A stretch of 64,000 bases of DNA from Psychrobacter immobilis (GCF_904846185.1 NZ_CAJGZQ010000011.1:41773-105772), one strand, 5' to 3'; shown: positions 48,928 through 59,556, numbered from the stretch's first letter. Notes: generated by a model from the sequence alone, not told the origin. Numbers and translations: made by a program.

Positions 48928-49026
48928 TCCTTTTTGAGTATGTTTATACTCAGCGCATTTTGACAACATTATTTAAAAATTATTGAAACATTTAATTGCA
49001 TTCTCATACTTATAATAGTGGAGTAA

Positions 49027-50664
<1,638 letters not shown>

Positions 50665-50668
50665 TTTT

Positions 50669-50767
50669 ACTTCTGCTACAAAGCGATTTCTTTTCGTCAG
50701 ATGCGCTCAATGTACAACAGGTACTATTTTTGCGCATCTTCCTCGACAAATCGCTTTTGCTAGAAGT
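50669..50767. repeat. Nested imperfect inverted repeat after groEL (~99 bases)
   Basis: Nested arms occur in order: ACTTCT (50669) with AGAAGT (50762); AAAGCGATTT (50680-50689) with AAATCGCTTT (50748-50757); AGATGCGC (50699-50706) with GCGCATCT (50732-50739); and GTAC with GTAC in the centre. The whole could fold into one long hairpin. No T tract follows directly. It resembles repetitive extragenic or MITE-like elements, but only one copy was seen here. Confidence 0.7.
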
Positions 50768-50798
50768 ATGACTTTGTCATAAAGTCTGTTTAACTATT

Positions 50799-50835
50799 AA
50801 AAGCCCTGTTATCGAAAGATAGCAGGGCTTTTTTT
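50799..50835 (+). terminator. Terminator of groESL
   Basis: AAAGCCCTGTTATC and GATAGCAGGGCTTT form a 14-base stem (one wobble) with a GAAA loop, followed by T5. Confidence 0.95.
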
Positions 50836-51085
50836 GCATCTACTATGATGGTTAGCGTTACACAGAAAAAACCTAGCGAGCTGAGATTGCTTGGGTTTTT
50901 GATATCAAATTTGATTAATATTTCTAATATAAATTTAAATTTTCAATTAACTGATTATTGAGATATAGTTGTTATAGAGAATACATACAGTGGATCTTTA
51001 CTTTACTCAAAGGGAGTTTGAGCACGTGTGGTGGGCTAGAGACTATAAAAACTCATGTGTAATCTAAGGTGATGAAGATGAAACA
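50836..51085 (+). other. AT-rich stretch before the formyltransferase-like gene
   Basis: No independent gene. The frame of the next gene is open here down to a stop TAA at 51065-51067. A separate start ATG 51072/51078 behind AAGGTGATG leads to only 13 residues in another frame. See the findings for the meaning of this stop. Confidence 0.4.
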
Positions 51086-52657
51086 TTGGCATGGTATAAG
51101 TTTATGCCCCTAAAGTCTCTCGTGAATGAAGGCGTAGTCGAAGTCTGTATTGCTGTCCAACGAGATAAAAAACAAGCGTATCACATGTCTCGTCTATCCA
51201 AAGTTATTCCTTCCATTAATCAAAAGTTATTTTCTTTTCTTTCTCGAAATAAGAGTAGTACCAAACGTTATTCTATTCATGACTTGGTGGCTAATGGTGA
51301 GATGCCCATCGTAATATCAGTTGCAAATCAGGATAAAATTTATGATGAGATTGAGGATTCAGTGATTGAGAAACTTGAAGCCGCCAATCTAGATTATCTG
51401 ATCAAATTTGGCTTTCGAACCTTAGCAGGGAGAGTTCTGAGTGTTTCAAAAAAAGGTATTCTCTTATTTCGTTACGGCGATGAAACCAAACAAAGACGCG
51501 GATCAGCATTGTATTGGCAGTTTGCCGAACAATGGGAGAATAGCGTAGTCACGCTACATCTGTTAAATGAGCATCTTAATGGTGATAAAGTCGTTGGGAG
51601 AGGATATGGTTCTTTATTTTACTGGGACTATAATTTAACCGAGCATAAATTAAATGGTGTCGCAGCATCTATATTGTATTGGTATTTCCATAAAAATAAA
51701 ATTGGCGTCAAAAGTAGAAATTCGACGAATTCAATGCTTGACGATGCAATTTATGAACAACCCCAGCAACTGACTGCCATACGGCATTTGATGAGTTTTT
51801 TTAAAAACTATACGATAAAGACTTTCTATAAGAGTCTTTATCATAATAACTGGAGTATTTTGATTGGTTCTATTAATCAGTCGATGCAAACATACACTGA
51901 GCTATTGCCTGAAAAAGGATGTTTTTGGGCTGACCCTTTTTATATTGAGCGAGATTCAAGGCGTTATATATTTTTTGAGAGCTTAAATTATAAAGAAGGT
52001 ATCGGCCGTATAGAGTGGGTGGAACTGGATGAGCACCATCAAGTTATCAATTCTGGACCAGTCGATTTAGGTATTAGCTCTCATTTAAGCTTTCCTAATG
52101 TATTCGAGCATGAAGACGCTGTATATATGATTCCAGAAGCGGCCAAGACCAATTGTATTAACCTATTAAAAGCGACGGATTTTCCGCAGAAGTGGGAAAA
52201 AGTTCATGAGTTGGTGTCTGGGGTTCAGGCAGCAGATAGTGCCGTTATTGAGCGCAATGGCTTATGGTATCTTTTTACCACGCATGGTTCAATTTCAGTC
52301 CTTACAATGGATTTGGAATTGCATATTTATACGTCTGATAAGTTGGAGTCAGATAACTGGACCATTCATCCCTCGGCGCCTTTAAAAATTGACGTGCGTG
52401 GGTCACGATTAGCAGGTGCATTATTTAAGAGAGATGGTCAGCTGTTTCGTACGGCTCAAGATGGCACTATTAGGTATGGGCGTAGAGTGGCTTTGTATCT
52501 GGTAGAAGAGTTGACACCGACATCTTACAAAGAAACCTTTGTGCGTTATATCGAACCCAATTGGGAAAACGAGATCGATCGTCTCCATACCTATAACGTA
52601 TATGATCAAACTGTCGTACTTGATGTCTCAAGAGATAAATTGCGTTTTACTGTATAA
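51086..52657 (+). CDS. Formyltransferase-like / beta-propeller glycan enzyme, 5' end doubtful
   Basis: The 523-residue product appears to have two parts. Residues ~1-185 resemble the formyltransferase fold (LDYLIKFGFRTLAGRVL, RYGDETKQRRGSALYWQFAE, VTLHLLNEHLNGDKVVGRGYGS). Residues ~250-520 resemble the five-bladed propeller found in glucosamine inositolphosphorylceramide transferase-like proteins (CFWADPFYIERDSRRYIFFES, SFPNVFEHEDAVYMIPEA, LWYLFTT). Such fused proteins occur in glycan loci, but no such locus is adjacent. The N-terminus is short: a stop TAA lies 18 bases before the TTG start, and neither TTG 51086 nor ATG 51104 has a ribosome site. It may be a decayed or truncated gene. Confidence 0.65.
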   Translation: MAWYKFMPLKSLVNEGVVEVCIAVQRDKKQAYHMSRLSKVIPSINQKLFSFLSRNKSSTKRYSIHDLVANGEMPIVISVANQDKIYDEIEDSVIEKLEAANLDYLIKFGFRTLAGRVLSVSKKGILLFRYGDETKQRRGSALYWQFAEQWENSVVTLHLLNEHLNGDKVVGRGYGSLFYWDYNLTEHKLNGVAASILYWYFHKNKIGVKSRNSTNSMLDDAIYEQPQQLTAIRHLMSFFKNYTIKTFYKSLYHNNWSILIGSINQSMQTYTELLPEKGCFWADPFYIERDSRRYIFFESLNYKEGIGRIEWVELDEHHQVINSGPVDLGISSHLSFPNVFEHEDAVYMIPEAAKTNCINLLKATDFPQKWEKVHELVSGVQAADSAVIERNGLWYLFTTHGSISVLTMDLELHIYTSDKLESDNWTIHPSAPLKIDVRGSRLAGALFKRDGQLFRTAQDGTIRYGRRVALYLVEELTPTSYKETFVRYIEPNWENEIDRLHTYNVYDQTVVLDVSRDKLRFTV

Positions 52658-52701
52658 TCATTGAGAATTTTTACGGCAACTGGTGATAATATTCTGTCGA
52701 A

Positions 52702-52736
52702 AAACCCCGATAGGCTCAGCTTATCGGGGTTTATTT
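52702..52736. terminator. Terminator between the propeller gene and yaaA
   Basis: AAACCCCGATA and TATCGGGGTTT form an 11-base stem with a 9-base loop and an A4/TTTATTT flank, usable by both converging genes. Confidence 0.88.
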
Positions 52737-52760
52737 ATATTTTAGATATGTTTTTAAAAA

Positions 52761-53561
52761 CTACTGACTGGCTGCATCCCGTCTAAACGTCCACGTTTTA
52801 TCATCAGAAGCCTCTTCACAGTAATAATATCCTGCCAAATTAAACTGCTTTAGTTGTTCAGCATTGCTAAGCTTATTATCAGCAGCATACTTCACCATCA
52901 GTCCGCGTGCTTTTTTGGCATAGAAGCTAATCACTTTGTATTGACCATTCTTTTCATCTTCAAATCGTGGCGTGATAACTTCCGCATTCAGCGCTTTCTT
53001 CTTGACCACTTTGAAATATTCATTTGACGCCAGATTAATCAAAATCTTATCATCACTATCCACCATACGTGCATTAATAATGGCAGTTACTTTCTCGTCC
53101 CAAAACTCATAAAGGTTATCACCACGTTCATTTTTCAGTTTGGTACCCATCTCTAAACGATAGGGTTGAATTAAATCGAGCGGTTTCAGTACGCCATATA
53201 ATCCAGACAAGATACCTAGATGCTTATTGACGTAAATGGCGGTGTCTTTATCCATATGATACATATCAAGTCCAGTATAAACATCGCCATCGAATAAATA
53301 GCCTGCCGGTTTGGCATTGTCTAAAGTAAAGGGCTTATCGTTGCTCCAACGCCACTCTTGATTGCGCTTGGCATTGAGCTGTGCCAAATCATCAGAGATT
53401 CCCATCAGTTCTTGTAAATCAATCGGTTCTTTTGATTTTAAGTTTTTCATCAATGCTTGCGCATGTTCGATGAGCTCTGGTTGACTATAATATTTGTCTA
53501 AGTTCACTGGCACCGCATCTTTCTCATTTAAAGATTTGGCAGGGGAAAGTAAAAAATACAT
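52761..53561 (-). CDS. yaaA: Peroxide stress protein YaaA
   Basis: YaaA (DUF328/UPF0246, 266 residues) limits free iron and DNA damage under peroxide stress in E. coli. Family motifs: FLLSPAKSLNE at the start, AKPAGYLFDGDVYTGL, LSGLYGVLKPLDLIQPYRLEMGT and NLASNEYFK. ATG 53561 has AAGGA 6 bases upstream; the adjacent ATG 53567 overlaps that site and is less likely. Confidence 0.95.
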   Translation of the reverse strand: MYFLLSPAKSLNEKDAVPVNLDKYYSQPELIEHAQALMKNLKSKEPIDLQELMGISDDLAQLNAKRNQEWRWSNDKPFTLDNAKPAGYLFDGDVYTGLDMYHMDKDTAIYVNKHLGILSGLYGVLKPLDLIQPYRLEMGTKLKNERGDNLYEFWDEKVTAIINARMVDSDDKILINLASNEYFKVVKKKALNAEVITPRFEDEKNGQYKVISFYAKKARGLMVKYAADNKLSNAEQLKQFNLAGYYYCEEASDDKTWTFRRDAASQ

Positions 53562-53860
53562 CGTCATTCCTTATTATAGTTAGTCAATGGGTAGTCTATT
53601 TATGTATTAAGTTTTCTTATTATACGATAAGCAGCAATGTATCTTGACCTACCCATCGTTATTTCGTGTTTTTTAACGTTACCCTTAAAAAGGATAGATA
53701 TTTGAGTGATATAAGCCGATAGCTTGTCAAGTCTAGCGTTTAATTGAAAAGGAAAAATTTTTAATATAACAATAAAAGTTATGCAGATGGTGTAAATGCC
53801 TAACTTTTTATTTTACTTGTGGGTCATCATTAGGCAATGAAAGTTGGCAGATGATGTCTC

Positions 53861-53955
53861 TATAATAAAAAGGCATGATGGCAAAGTCGCTATCATTTAT
53901 TAAATTGATAATCTTTGGTCATGATGTTGAACCAACCATGACCAAAGGTTTTTTT
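53861..53955 (+). ncRNA. Possible short RNA or attenuated leader before pntA
   Basis: TATAAT (53861-53866) is followed ~50 bases later by an 11-base stem terminator (53913-53923 with 53937-53947, ending in T7 at 53955). A transcript from about 53873 would be ~83 bases. No coding frame fits, the neighbour yaaA is on the other strand, and the terminator points toward pntA. The -35 is poor, so the unit is a candidate only. Confidence 0.4.
53913..53955 (+). terminator. Intrinsic terminator in the yaaA-pntA gap
   Basis: CTTTGGTCATG and CATGACCAAAG form a perfect 11-base stem with a 13-base loop, followed by G and T7. There is no + strand gene upstream for it to terminate within 1.2 kb. Confidence 0.85.
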
Positions 53956-54004
53956 GTCCCCTGTGCTTTTTAAATGTGCGTTGAGGGTGTTAAAGGTAGT
54001 CGTG

Positions 54005-54034
54005 AGACGTAAGTATAGTCATTAGACGTAAGTA
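54005..54034 (+). repeat. 11-base direct repeat just before pntA
   Basis: AGACGTAAGTA occurs at 54005-54015 and 54024-54034, a 19-base period, immediately before the AGGAGA ribosome site of pntA. It could be a regulator site or part of the mRNA leader. Confidence 0.55.
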
Positions 54035-54044
54035 AGGAGACGGT

Positions 54045-55211
54045 ATGAAAATCGGTGTAATCAGTGCAGATGTCGCGAGCGAGAGCCGTGTAGCGATAAC
54101 CCCAGACGCAGTCAAAAAATTGCGTAAGCTTGGGTTTGAAGTCGTCATACAGTCAGGTGCAGGTAGAGCGGCATATTATGCGGATGAGTTGTATCAGGCT
54201 GCAGGTGCCGATATTGCCAGCAGCAGTGCCGAGGTAATCGCACAGTCTCGAATTATTACCACCGTTAATGACTTACCAGCTGCAGCTATTGAAAGCTTAA
54301 CGTCAGGTCAGATTGTCATTGGCATGCTTGACCCATATCGTAATACTCAGCTTGACACTTATGCGACCAAAGGTGTCACTGCCTTTGCGATGGAACTTTT
54401 ACCTCGCACATTGTCACGCGCACAGAATATGGATGTCTTGTCATCGCAAGCCAACCTTGCTGGTTACAAAGCAGTATTGCTAGCGGCCAATGAATACTCG
54501 CGTCCTTTCCCGATGTTTATGACCTCAGCTGGTACGGTTAAGCCTGCTAAAGTGGTCATCTTAGGCGTTGGGGTTGCTGGCTTGCAAGCGATTGCGACAG
54601 CCAAGCGTTTGGGTGCAGTGGTAGAAGCGAGTGATTTACGTCCAACCGCTCGCGAGCAAGTGGAGTCATTGGGTGGTAAGTGGCTTGATGTACCGATGAG
54701 TGCAGAGGAGGCTGAAACAGCTAAGTCTACCGGTGGTTATGCGTGGACGCCATCAGAGCAATATGTCAAAGACCAAGCCGCTGTCGTCGACAAAGCCCTG
54801 AGCAATGCGGATATCGTCATTACTACAGCGCAGATCCCTGGTCGTAACGCTCCTCGTCTGGTGCACGGTGCAACCCTTGCTAAAATGAAGGCGGGTTCCG
54901 TATTGATCGATATGGCTGCTGGTACAGGTGGCAACGTCGAAGGCAGTGTGCCTAACGAAACCATTACTACAGACAACGGCGTACGTATCGTTGGTGCTGC
55001 CAATATCCCATCGATGCTCGCCGCGCAGTCTTCAGATTTGTATGCCAACAATTTGGTTAACTTTATCACCACATTAATTGCGCCTGCTAGCGATGACGCG
55101 TCAGCAAGTGATGCATCAGCTAATTTGGCACTTAAATTAGACATGGAAGACGAGATTCAAGGCGCACTGGCAGTGACACATGACAGTCAGGTACGACTAG
55201 CCAAACGCTAA
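54045..55211 (+). CDS. pntAA: NAD(P) transhydrogenase alpha subunit, NAD-binding part
   Basis: The soluble dI domain (388 residues) of the proton-translocating transhydrogenase, which makes NADPH from NADH at the expense of the proton gradient. The Rossmann motif VVILGVGVAGLQAIATAKRLGAVVEASD is at about residues 170-197. The three-gene split (dI, membrane part, dII-dIII) differs from E. coli, where the first two are fused. AGGAGA precedes the ATG. Confidence 0.97.
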   Translation: MKIGVISADVASESRVAITPDAVKKLRKLGFEVVIQSGAGRAAYYADELYQAAGADIASSSAEVIAQSRIITTVNDLPAAAIESLTSGQIVIGMLDPYRNTQLDTYATKGVTAFAMELLPRTLSRAQNMDVLSSQANLAGYKAVLLAANEYSRPFPMFMTSAGTVKPAKVVILGVGVAGLQAIATAKRLGAVVEASDLRPTAREQVESLGGKWLDVPMSAEEAETAKSTGGYAWTPSEQYVKDQAAVVDKALSNADIVITTAQIPGRNAPRLVHGATLAKMKAGSVLIDMAAGTGGNVEGSVPNETITTDNGVRIVGAANIPSMLAAQSSDLYANNLVNFITTLIAPASDDASASDASANLALKLDMEDEIQGALAVTHDSQVRLAKR

Positions 55212-55270
55212 GTTTTGACTGCCTTTCACTACACATTTGCCAGTAACGAATAAATTTTTAGGAGGATTAG

Positions 55271-55645
55271 ATGATTGCCACTATTTTAGCGCCAGCTGGT
55301 GCGGCCATGAGTAGCACACCATTTGTAGCGATTTTTACCGTATTTGTACTCGCTATCTTTGTCGGATATTACGTGGTTTGGGGCGTCACGCCTGCACTGC
55401 ACACACCATTGATGGCCGTCACCAACGCACTATCAAGTATCGTCATCGTTGGTGCCATGCTACAGACCGTCACGATTGATGGTTCTGTCTTTACACCGAC
55501 CAGTATCCTTGGTGCTTTTGCCGTGTTTTTAGCCAGTATCAATATCTTCGGTGGTTTTGCCGTGACTGAGCGTATGCTTGCGATGTTTAAACCGAAAGTA
55601 AAAAAAGCACCAGTAGCAACCACTGATGTCGGAGGTGACGCATGA
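55271..55645 (+). CDS. pntAB: NAD(P) transhydrogenase alpha subunit, membrane part
   Basis: A 124-residue membrane piece with about three hydrophobic segments ([57 protein letters not shown]). It corresponds to the C-terminal membrane end of E. coli PntA. AGGAGG lies just before the ATG. It overlaps pntB by 4 bases. Confidence 0.96.
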   Translation: MIATILAPAGAAMSSTPFVAIFTVFVLAIFVGYYVVWGVTPALHTPLMAVTNALSSIVIVGAMLQTVTIDGSVFTPTSILGAFAVFLASINIFGGFAVTERMLAMFKPKVKKAPVATTDVGGDA

Positions 55646-57042
55646 ATGATTTCTCAGCAATGATTGCGGCAAATGCGGATTGGTTCTATCTGGTCGGCGC
55701 GATTCTCTTCGTTTTAACCTTGCGCGGTTTATCCAGCCCAAAGACGGCTATCAGAGGTAACCGCTTTGGTATGGTAGCGATGGCGATTGCAGTCGTCACG
55801 ACATTTTTCTTAGCAGAAGGCCCTGTCCTTTGGTTAATTATCGGTGCGATGATTTTGGGTGCCCTCGTCGGCATGTGGAAGGCAAAGACGGTTGCGATGA
55901 CACAAATGCCAGAAACCGTTGCCTTGATGCATTCGTTCGTTGGTTTGGCAGCGGTCGCCATTGCACTGGCAACCGTATTGCATACTGAACAGCAACATGG
56001 TGCCGTTGCCCGTGTAGAGCTATTTATCGGTTGCTTCATCGGTGCGATTACGTTCTCAGCTTCGGTCTTTGCCTTTGGTAAATTGGCAGCGAAGAGCTGG
56101 GCGAAAACATTGGTTGGGGGTTGGGTAAAACCCGTCCAAGCATTATTATTTATTGCGATGATTGCTTTCGGTGGCGTGTATTTCGTCACTGACTCATTAC
56201 CAGCGTTTTATGCGATGGCAGTGATTGCCGTGATATTTGGTTGGATGTGGATTGCCCCAATTGGCGGCGGTGACATGCCAGTGGTGGTCTCACTATTGAA
56301 CTCGTTTTCTGGTTGGGCGGCGGCAGGAATTGGTTTCACCCTCGGCAATTCGATGTTGATTATCGCAGGGTCGCTCGTCGGTTCATCAGGTGCGATTTTG
56401 TCTTATATCATGTGTAAAGCCATGAACCGCTCATTACTCAACGTCTTATTTGGCGGTATGGGTACAGGAGCTGTAGCAGCAGGCGCTGATGATGGTGCAC
56501 CTAAAAACTACAAGGCTGGTTCAGCAGAAGATGCTGGGTTCTTAATGGCCAATGCAAGTAGTGTGGTTATTGTTCCGGGTTATGGTATGGCGCAAGGTCG
56601 TGCACAGAACGCGGTAAAAGAGCTGTATGAGTTGCTAAAAGAAGAAGGCGTTAACGTGCGTTTTGCCATTCATCCAGTCGCGGGTCGTATGCCAGGTCAC
56701 ATGAACGTGCTATTGGCTGAAGCTGACGTACCTTATGATGATATTTTAGAAATGGATGAGATCAACTCAGACTTCGCGAGTACCGATGTGGTCTTGGTTA
56801 TCGGTGCAAATGATGTGGTAAACCCCTCTGCGAAAGATGATCCAACGTCGCCAATCTTTGGTATGCCGATTCTAGAAGTCACTAAAGCCCAAACGGTCAT
56901 GGTCATCAAGCGCTCAATGAATACAGGTTATGCAGGGCTTGATAATAGTCTGTTCTACATGGATAAAACCATGATGATCTTTGGTGATGCCAAGAAAATG
57001 GTCGAAGAGATGGTACGTAGTATCAATGGTGCAGGTCATTAA
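55642..57042 (+). CDS. pntB: NAD(P) transhydrogenase beta subunit
   Basis: PntB (466 residues) has about nine hydrophobic segments and a C-terminal NADP(H)-binding dIII domain ([17 protein letters not shown], then [26 protein letters not shown]). Its start overlaps pntAB (ATGA). The three genes form one operon. Confidence 0.98.
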   Translation: MNDFSAMIAANADWFYLVGAILFVLTLRGLSSPKTAIRGNRFGMVAMAIAVVTTFFLAEGPVLWLIIGAMILGALVGMWKAKTVAMTQMPETVALMHSFVGLAAVAIALATVLHTEQQHGAVARVELFIGCFIGAITFSASVFAFGKLAAKSWAKTLVGGWVKPVQALLFIAMIAFGGVYFVTDSLPAFYAMAVIAVIFGWMWIAPIGGGDMPVVVSLLNSFSGWAAAGIGFTLGNSMLIIAGSLVGSSGAILSYIMCKAMNRSLLNVLFGGMGTGAVAAGADDGAPKNYKAGSAEDAGFLMANASSVVIVPGYGMAQGRAQNAVKELYELLKEEGVNVRFAIHPVAGRMPGHMNVLLAEADVPYDDILEMDEINSDFASTDVVLVIGANDVVNPSAKDDPTSPIFGMPILEVTKAQTVMVIKRSMNTGYAGLDNSLFYMDKTMMIFGDAKKMVEEMVRSINGAGH

Positions 57043-57092
57043 TCTTTAAAGTTAGTTTTTAAATATAAGCTTTTAAATATCCGCTTTTAAAT

Positions 57093-57118
57093 AAAAAAGT
57101 CACTTAGGTGGCTTTTTT
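57093..57118 (+). terminator. Terminator of the pnt operon
   Basis: AAAAAGTCAC and GTGGCTTTTT form a stem with one wobble pair and a short loop, ending in T6. Confidence 0.8.
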
Positions 57119-57215
57119 GCGTTAAGGTACTCTGCATTTATAGCCAGTCGCTGTTTTATATACAATAATTTATACCCAATAAGTTTACACAAAATAAGCG
57201 TTAAGAGAGTTATTT

Positions 57216-57770
57216 ATGAATATGTTGATACGTTTTTTTATTATGGTCAGTTTGCTAAAACAACAACTTAAGCAGCAATCAGTAAGCGAGCGCCTTAGTA
57301 TTGAGCTCTTGATTGCACCGACGGTTCGTCATTATCGAGTGTTGCCGCATGATATGGGCTTTCGGAATCATCTGCCTAATTATCGTTATTTGTCTTTTAT
57401 CGAGCTAAACGTTACTCGTTGGCTGATGGCGTGCTGTCATCAAAAAGGCATTAAGCCCTTGAATTGGGTTATCGCCATGCAAGAAATGGTTTATCTGAAA
57501 GAAGTTAAATTTTTAGATAAAATGACGGTAAATAGCACGCTTGCTGGCTGGGATAAAAAATACGTTTATTTTGAAACGCGCTTTTTTGTAAAAAACCAGC
57601 TGATGGGCGTTGGTATGACTAAGTTTGTATTGACCAATAAAAAAGGCAAATGTGCGCCAGAGATATTGGATATGATAGGCGAGCGGTTGAATGAGGTCAT
57701 TGATTCTTGGAATCAGCATCAAGTGGCGATTAAATCTACTGAAACAAGTAAAACAACAAATGCTGCATAA
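57216..57770 (+). CDS. Thioesterase-like hotdog-fold protein
   Basis: The 184-residue product resembles the acyl-CoA thioesterase/THEM6-type group. TVRHYRVLPHDMGFRNHLPNYRYLSFIELN corresponds to the family segment that reads D-x-x-x-H-x-N-N-x-x-Y-L, here with His and Asn shifted and the usual Asp less clear; LAGWDKKYVYFETRFFVKNQLMGVGMTKFVL is the following strand pair. An uncleaved hydrophobic N-terminal segment (LIRFFIMVSLL) may anchor it. The substrate is unknown. AAGAGAG lies ~7 bases before the ATG. Confidence 0.75.
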   Translation: MNMLIRFFIMVSLLKQQLKQQSVSERLSIELLIAPTVRHYRVLPHDMGFRNHLPNYRYLSFIELNVTRWLMACCHQKGIKPLNWVIAMQEMVYLKEVKFLDKMTVNSTLAGWDKKYVYFETRFFVKNQLMGVGMTKFVLTNKKGKCAPEILDMIGERLNEVIDSWNQHQVAIKSTETSKTTNAA

Positions 57771-57900
57771 CGAACTTGTCTATAATCAGCGGGCGAATTT
57801 TGGTAGGATAGCGGTTATTAAGTTGCCAATCAAATTACCAATCAAATTGATCACTGATTTGATGACGTGTCTAAAAATGATTAAAAGTTAAGGAGCCATC

Positions 57901-58110
57901 ATGACCCCGCAAAAATTAAAATGGACAGACAGCTTAGATATCGCTATTGAGCTGTATGAGAAGTTTCCAGAGACCGATCCGCAGTACATTCGTTTTACTG
58001 ATTTACATCGCTGGGTGACTGAGCTTGAAGGTTTTGATGATGATCCACAAAAATCAAACGAAGGTATCTTGGAAGCCATTCAGATGAATTGGATTGATGA
58101 AGCAGATTAG
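57901..58110 (+). CDS. iscX: Iron-sulfur assembly protein IscX
   Basis: IscX (YfhJ, 69 residues) binds IscS and iron and tunes Fe-S assembly. [56 protein letters not shown] features are nearly identical in layout to E. coli. AAGGAG lies 7 bases before the ATG. The isc operon, where it is usually found, is not in this window. Confidence 0.96.
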   Translation: MTPQKLKWTDSLDIAIELYEKFPETDPQYIRFTDLHRWVTELEGFDDDPQKSNEGILEAIQMNWIDEAD

Positions 58111-58184
58111 ATTTATACCCTGAAGCGCTATTTTTAATACTATCCCAAATAGAAAACTGAATAAATATATAGGACTTACAGATC

Positions 58185-58685
58185 ATGACGTCACAAATTA
58201 AAGAGCTACCTGAAGCAATAACTTGTAAAGGTATTAGCGTTCGTACGACCAATAACGCTGAGATTAGCGAAGACACGGCGAAACTGGGTCGTTTATGGCA
58301 AAAATTTTATCAAAACCATGCCAGTGATCTGCCTAAAGGCGAAGACATTTATGGTGTCTATCATAACTATGAGAGCGATGATTTGGTCGGCGCTTTTGAC
58401 GTGGTTGCCAGTTGGAAGGTAGCCAGTGAGCAAGAGCCATCAGACAGTGAAAATATGTCTAAGGCTGCAAACCTAGTAACAGTAGATATTCCTGCAGGAA
58501 AGTATTTGGTATTCTCTGAGCAGGGTAGAATGCCATACACGGTGATGAATGCTTGGGAAAAGGCTTGGACCTATTTTAATGATCGCAGCTGTGAACATAC
58601 CCGAACTTTTGATGTCGATTTTGAGCATTATATCGGTGGTAATCTAGAGTATGGTCAAGTTGATCTCTATATCGGTATTGAGTAA
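58185..58685 (+). CDS. GyrI-like / effector-binding domain protein
   Basis: The 166-residue product fits the stand-alone GyrI-like (AraC effector-binding, Cass2-type) small-molecule binding fold: CKGISVRTTNNAEI, IYGVYHNYESDDLVGAFDVVASW, VDIPAGKYLVFSEQG and FDVDFEHYIGG. No DNA-binding domain is present. Members bind cationic drugs or DNA gyrase; the ligand here is unknown. An insertion sequence lies 20 bases after the stop. Confidence 0.82.
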   Translation: MTSQIKELPEAITCKGISVRTTNNAEISEDTAKLGRLWQKFYQNHASDLPKGEDIYGVYHNYESDDLVGAFDVVASWKVASEQEPSDSENMSKAANLVTVDIPAGKYLVFSEQGRMPYTVMNAWEKAWTYFNDRSCEHTRTFDVDFEHYIGGNLEYGQVDLYIGIE

Positions 58686-58705
58686 AGTTATTATTGAATA
58701 AATTA

Positions 58706-59545
58706 GGGCGTGTCTTCAATTGGATAAGCCATAAATAATAGTTACAATACCGCATCTATTGAGACGATGCGAGAAGTACAAGTCATGGCAAGAACAGCAC
58801 TGACAGATACGCTTTGGGATCAACTTCAATCAACGATGACACAGCATGGCTGCTATCAAACTCAAAACAGTCGAGAGGTCATGGAAGCCATACTGTGGAA
58901 GCTACGCACAGGTGCGCCTTGGCGTGACATACCTAAAGAACTGTGTTCTTGGAAAACAGCTTATAGTCGCTTTAATCGCTGGTCGAAAACTGGCTTATGG
59001 GCGAATTTTTTTTAGCTTACGAAAAGAAACTGATACGGAATGGGTATTCACAGACGGAAGCTATGTTCGCTGTCACCAGCATGCAAGTGGAGCTCGGCGT
59101 GGTGAAGATCGAGCGATTGGGCGAAGCCGTGGCGGCGCAACTACAAAGATACACCTATCCTGTGATGCCGATGGATATCCGTTCCATTTTAAAATCACTG
59201 GGGGTGACGTCCACGACAGTCAAGTTGCAGGTGAATTGATTGACATGATTGGGCATGCAGATTACTTCATCGCTGATAAAGGCTATGACTCACAAGCGAT
59301 CAGGGATAAAGCTCAAAGTCACGATATGATACCCATCATCCCCAAAAGAAAAAACGCCAAACAGCCTAATCCAGAGTTTGATAGCTATTTATACAAACTG
59401 CGTCATTTAGTAGAGAATATGTTTGCAAGGCTTAAACACTTTCGTAGTATCGCCACTCGCTATGAAAAGTTAGCTCGTAATTTTAAGTCAATGCTTTATC
59501 TGGCGTGTACTATCGTTCATTGTAAGATGAATTGAAGACACGCCC
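58706..59545 (+). mobile_element. IS5-family insertion sequence (IS427-like group), 840 bp, complete ends
   Basis: Terminal inverted repeats of 16 bases (GGGCGTGTCTTCAATT at 58706-58721 and its perfect complement at 59530-59545) bound a transposase region. TA occurs on both outer sides (58704-58705 and 59546-59547), the expected short target duplication. The element lies between the GyrI-like gene and the dapE terminator and interrupts no gene. The transposase is in two frames around a T8 run. Confidence 0.93.
58785..59535 (+). CDS. IS5-family transposase in two overlapping frames (frameshift or slippage needed)
   Basis: orfA (58785-59015, 76 residues; MARTALTDTLWDQL) is the DUF4096 N-terminal region. 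orfB lies in the +1 frame, continuing from about 59002 to 59535, and carries the DDE residues: Asp in VFTDGSY, Asp in YFIADKGYDS and Glu in LVENMFARLKHF. The frames meet at T8 (59006-59013); one T fewer gives a continuous ANFFSLRKETDTEW junction. Transcript slippage or +1 ribosomal frameshifting could make the fused enzyme, or the copy may be inactivated by one inserted T. An earlier in-frame ATG lies at 58767. Confidence 0.85.
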
Positions 59546-59556
59546 TAGTCAAAATA

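Noticed and set aside
54737..55144. 135-residue - strand frame inside pntAA
   Set aside because: It is a shadow of a strongly supported gene; no ribosome site or family features.
57691..57891. 66-residue + strand frame between the thioesterase-like gene and iscX
   Set aside because: It overlaps the end of the thioesterase gene, has repeated low-complexity residues from a short DNA duplication (AATCAAATTACC-like), and has no ribosome site.
58846..59020. Upstream part of the orfB frame of the transposase as an independent gene start
   Set aside because: Its first ~55 residues do not look like transposase; the true product joins orfA to orfB at the T8 run.
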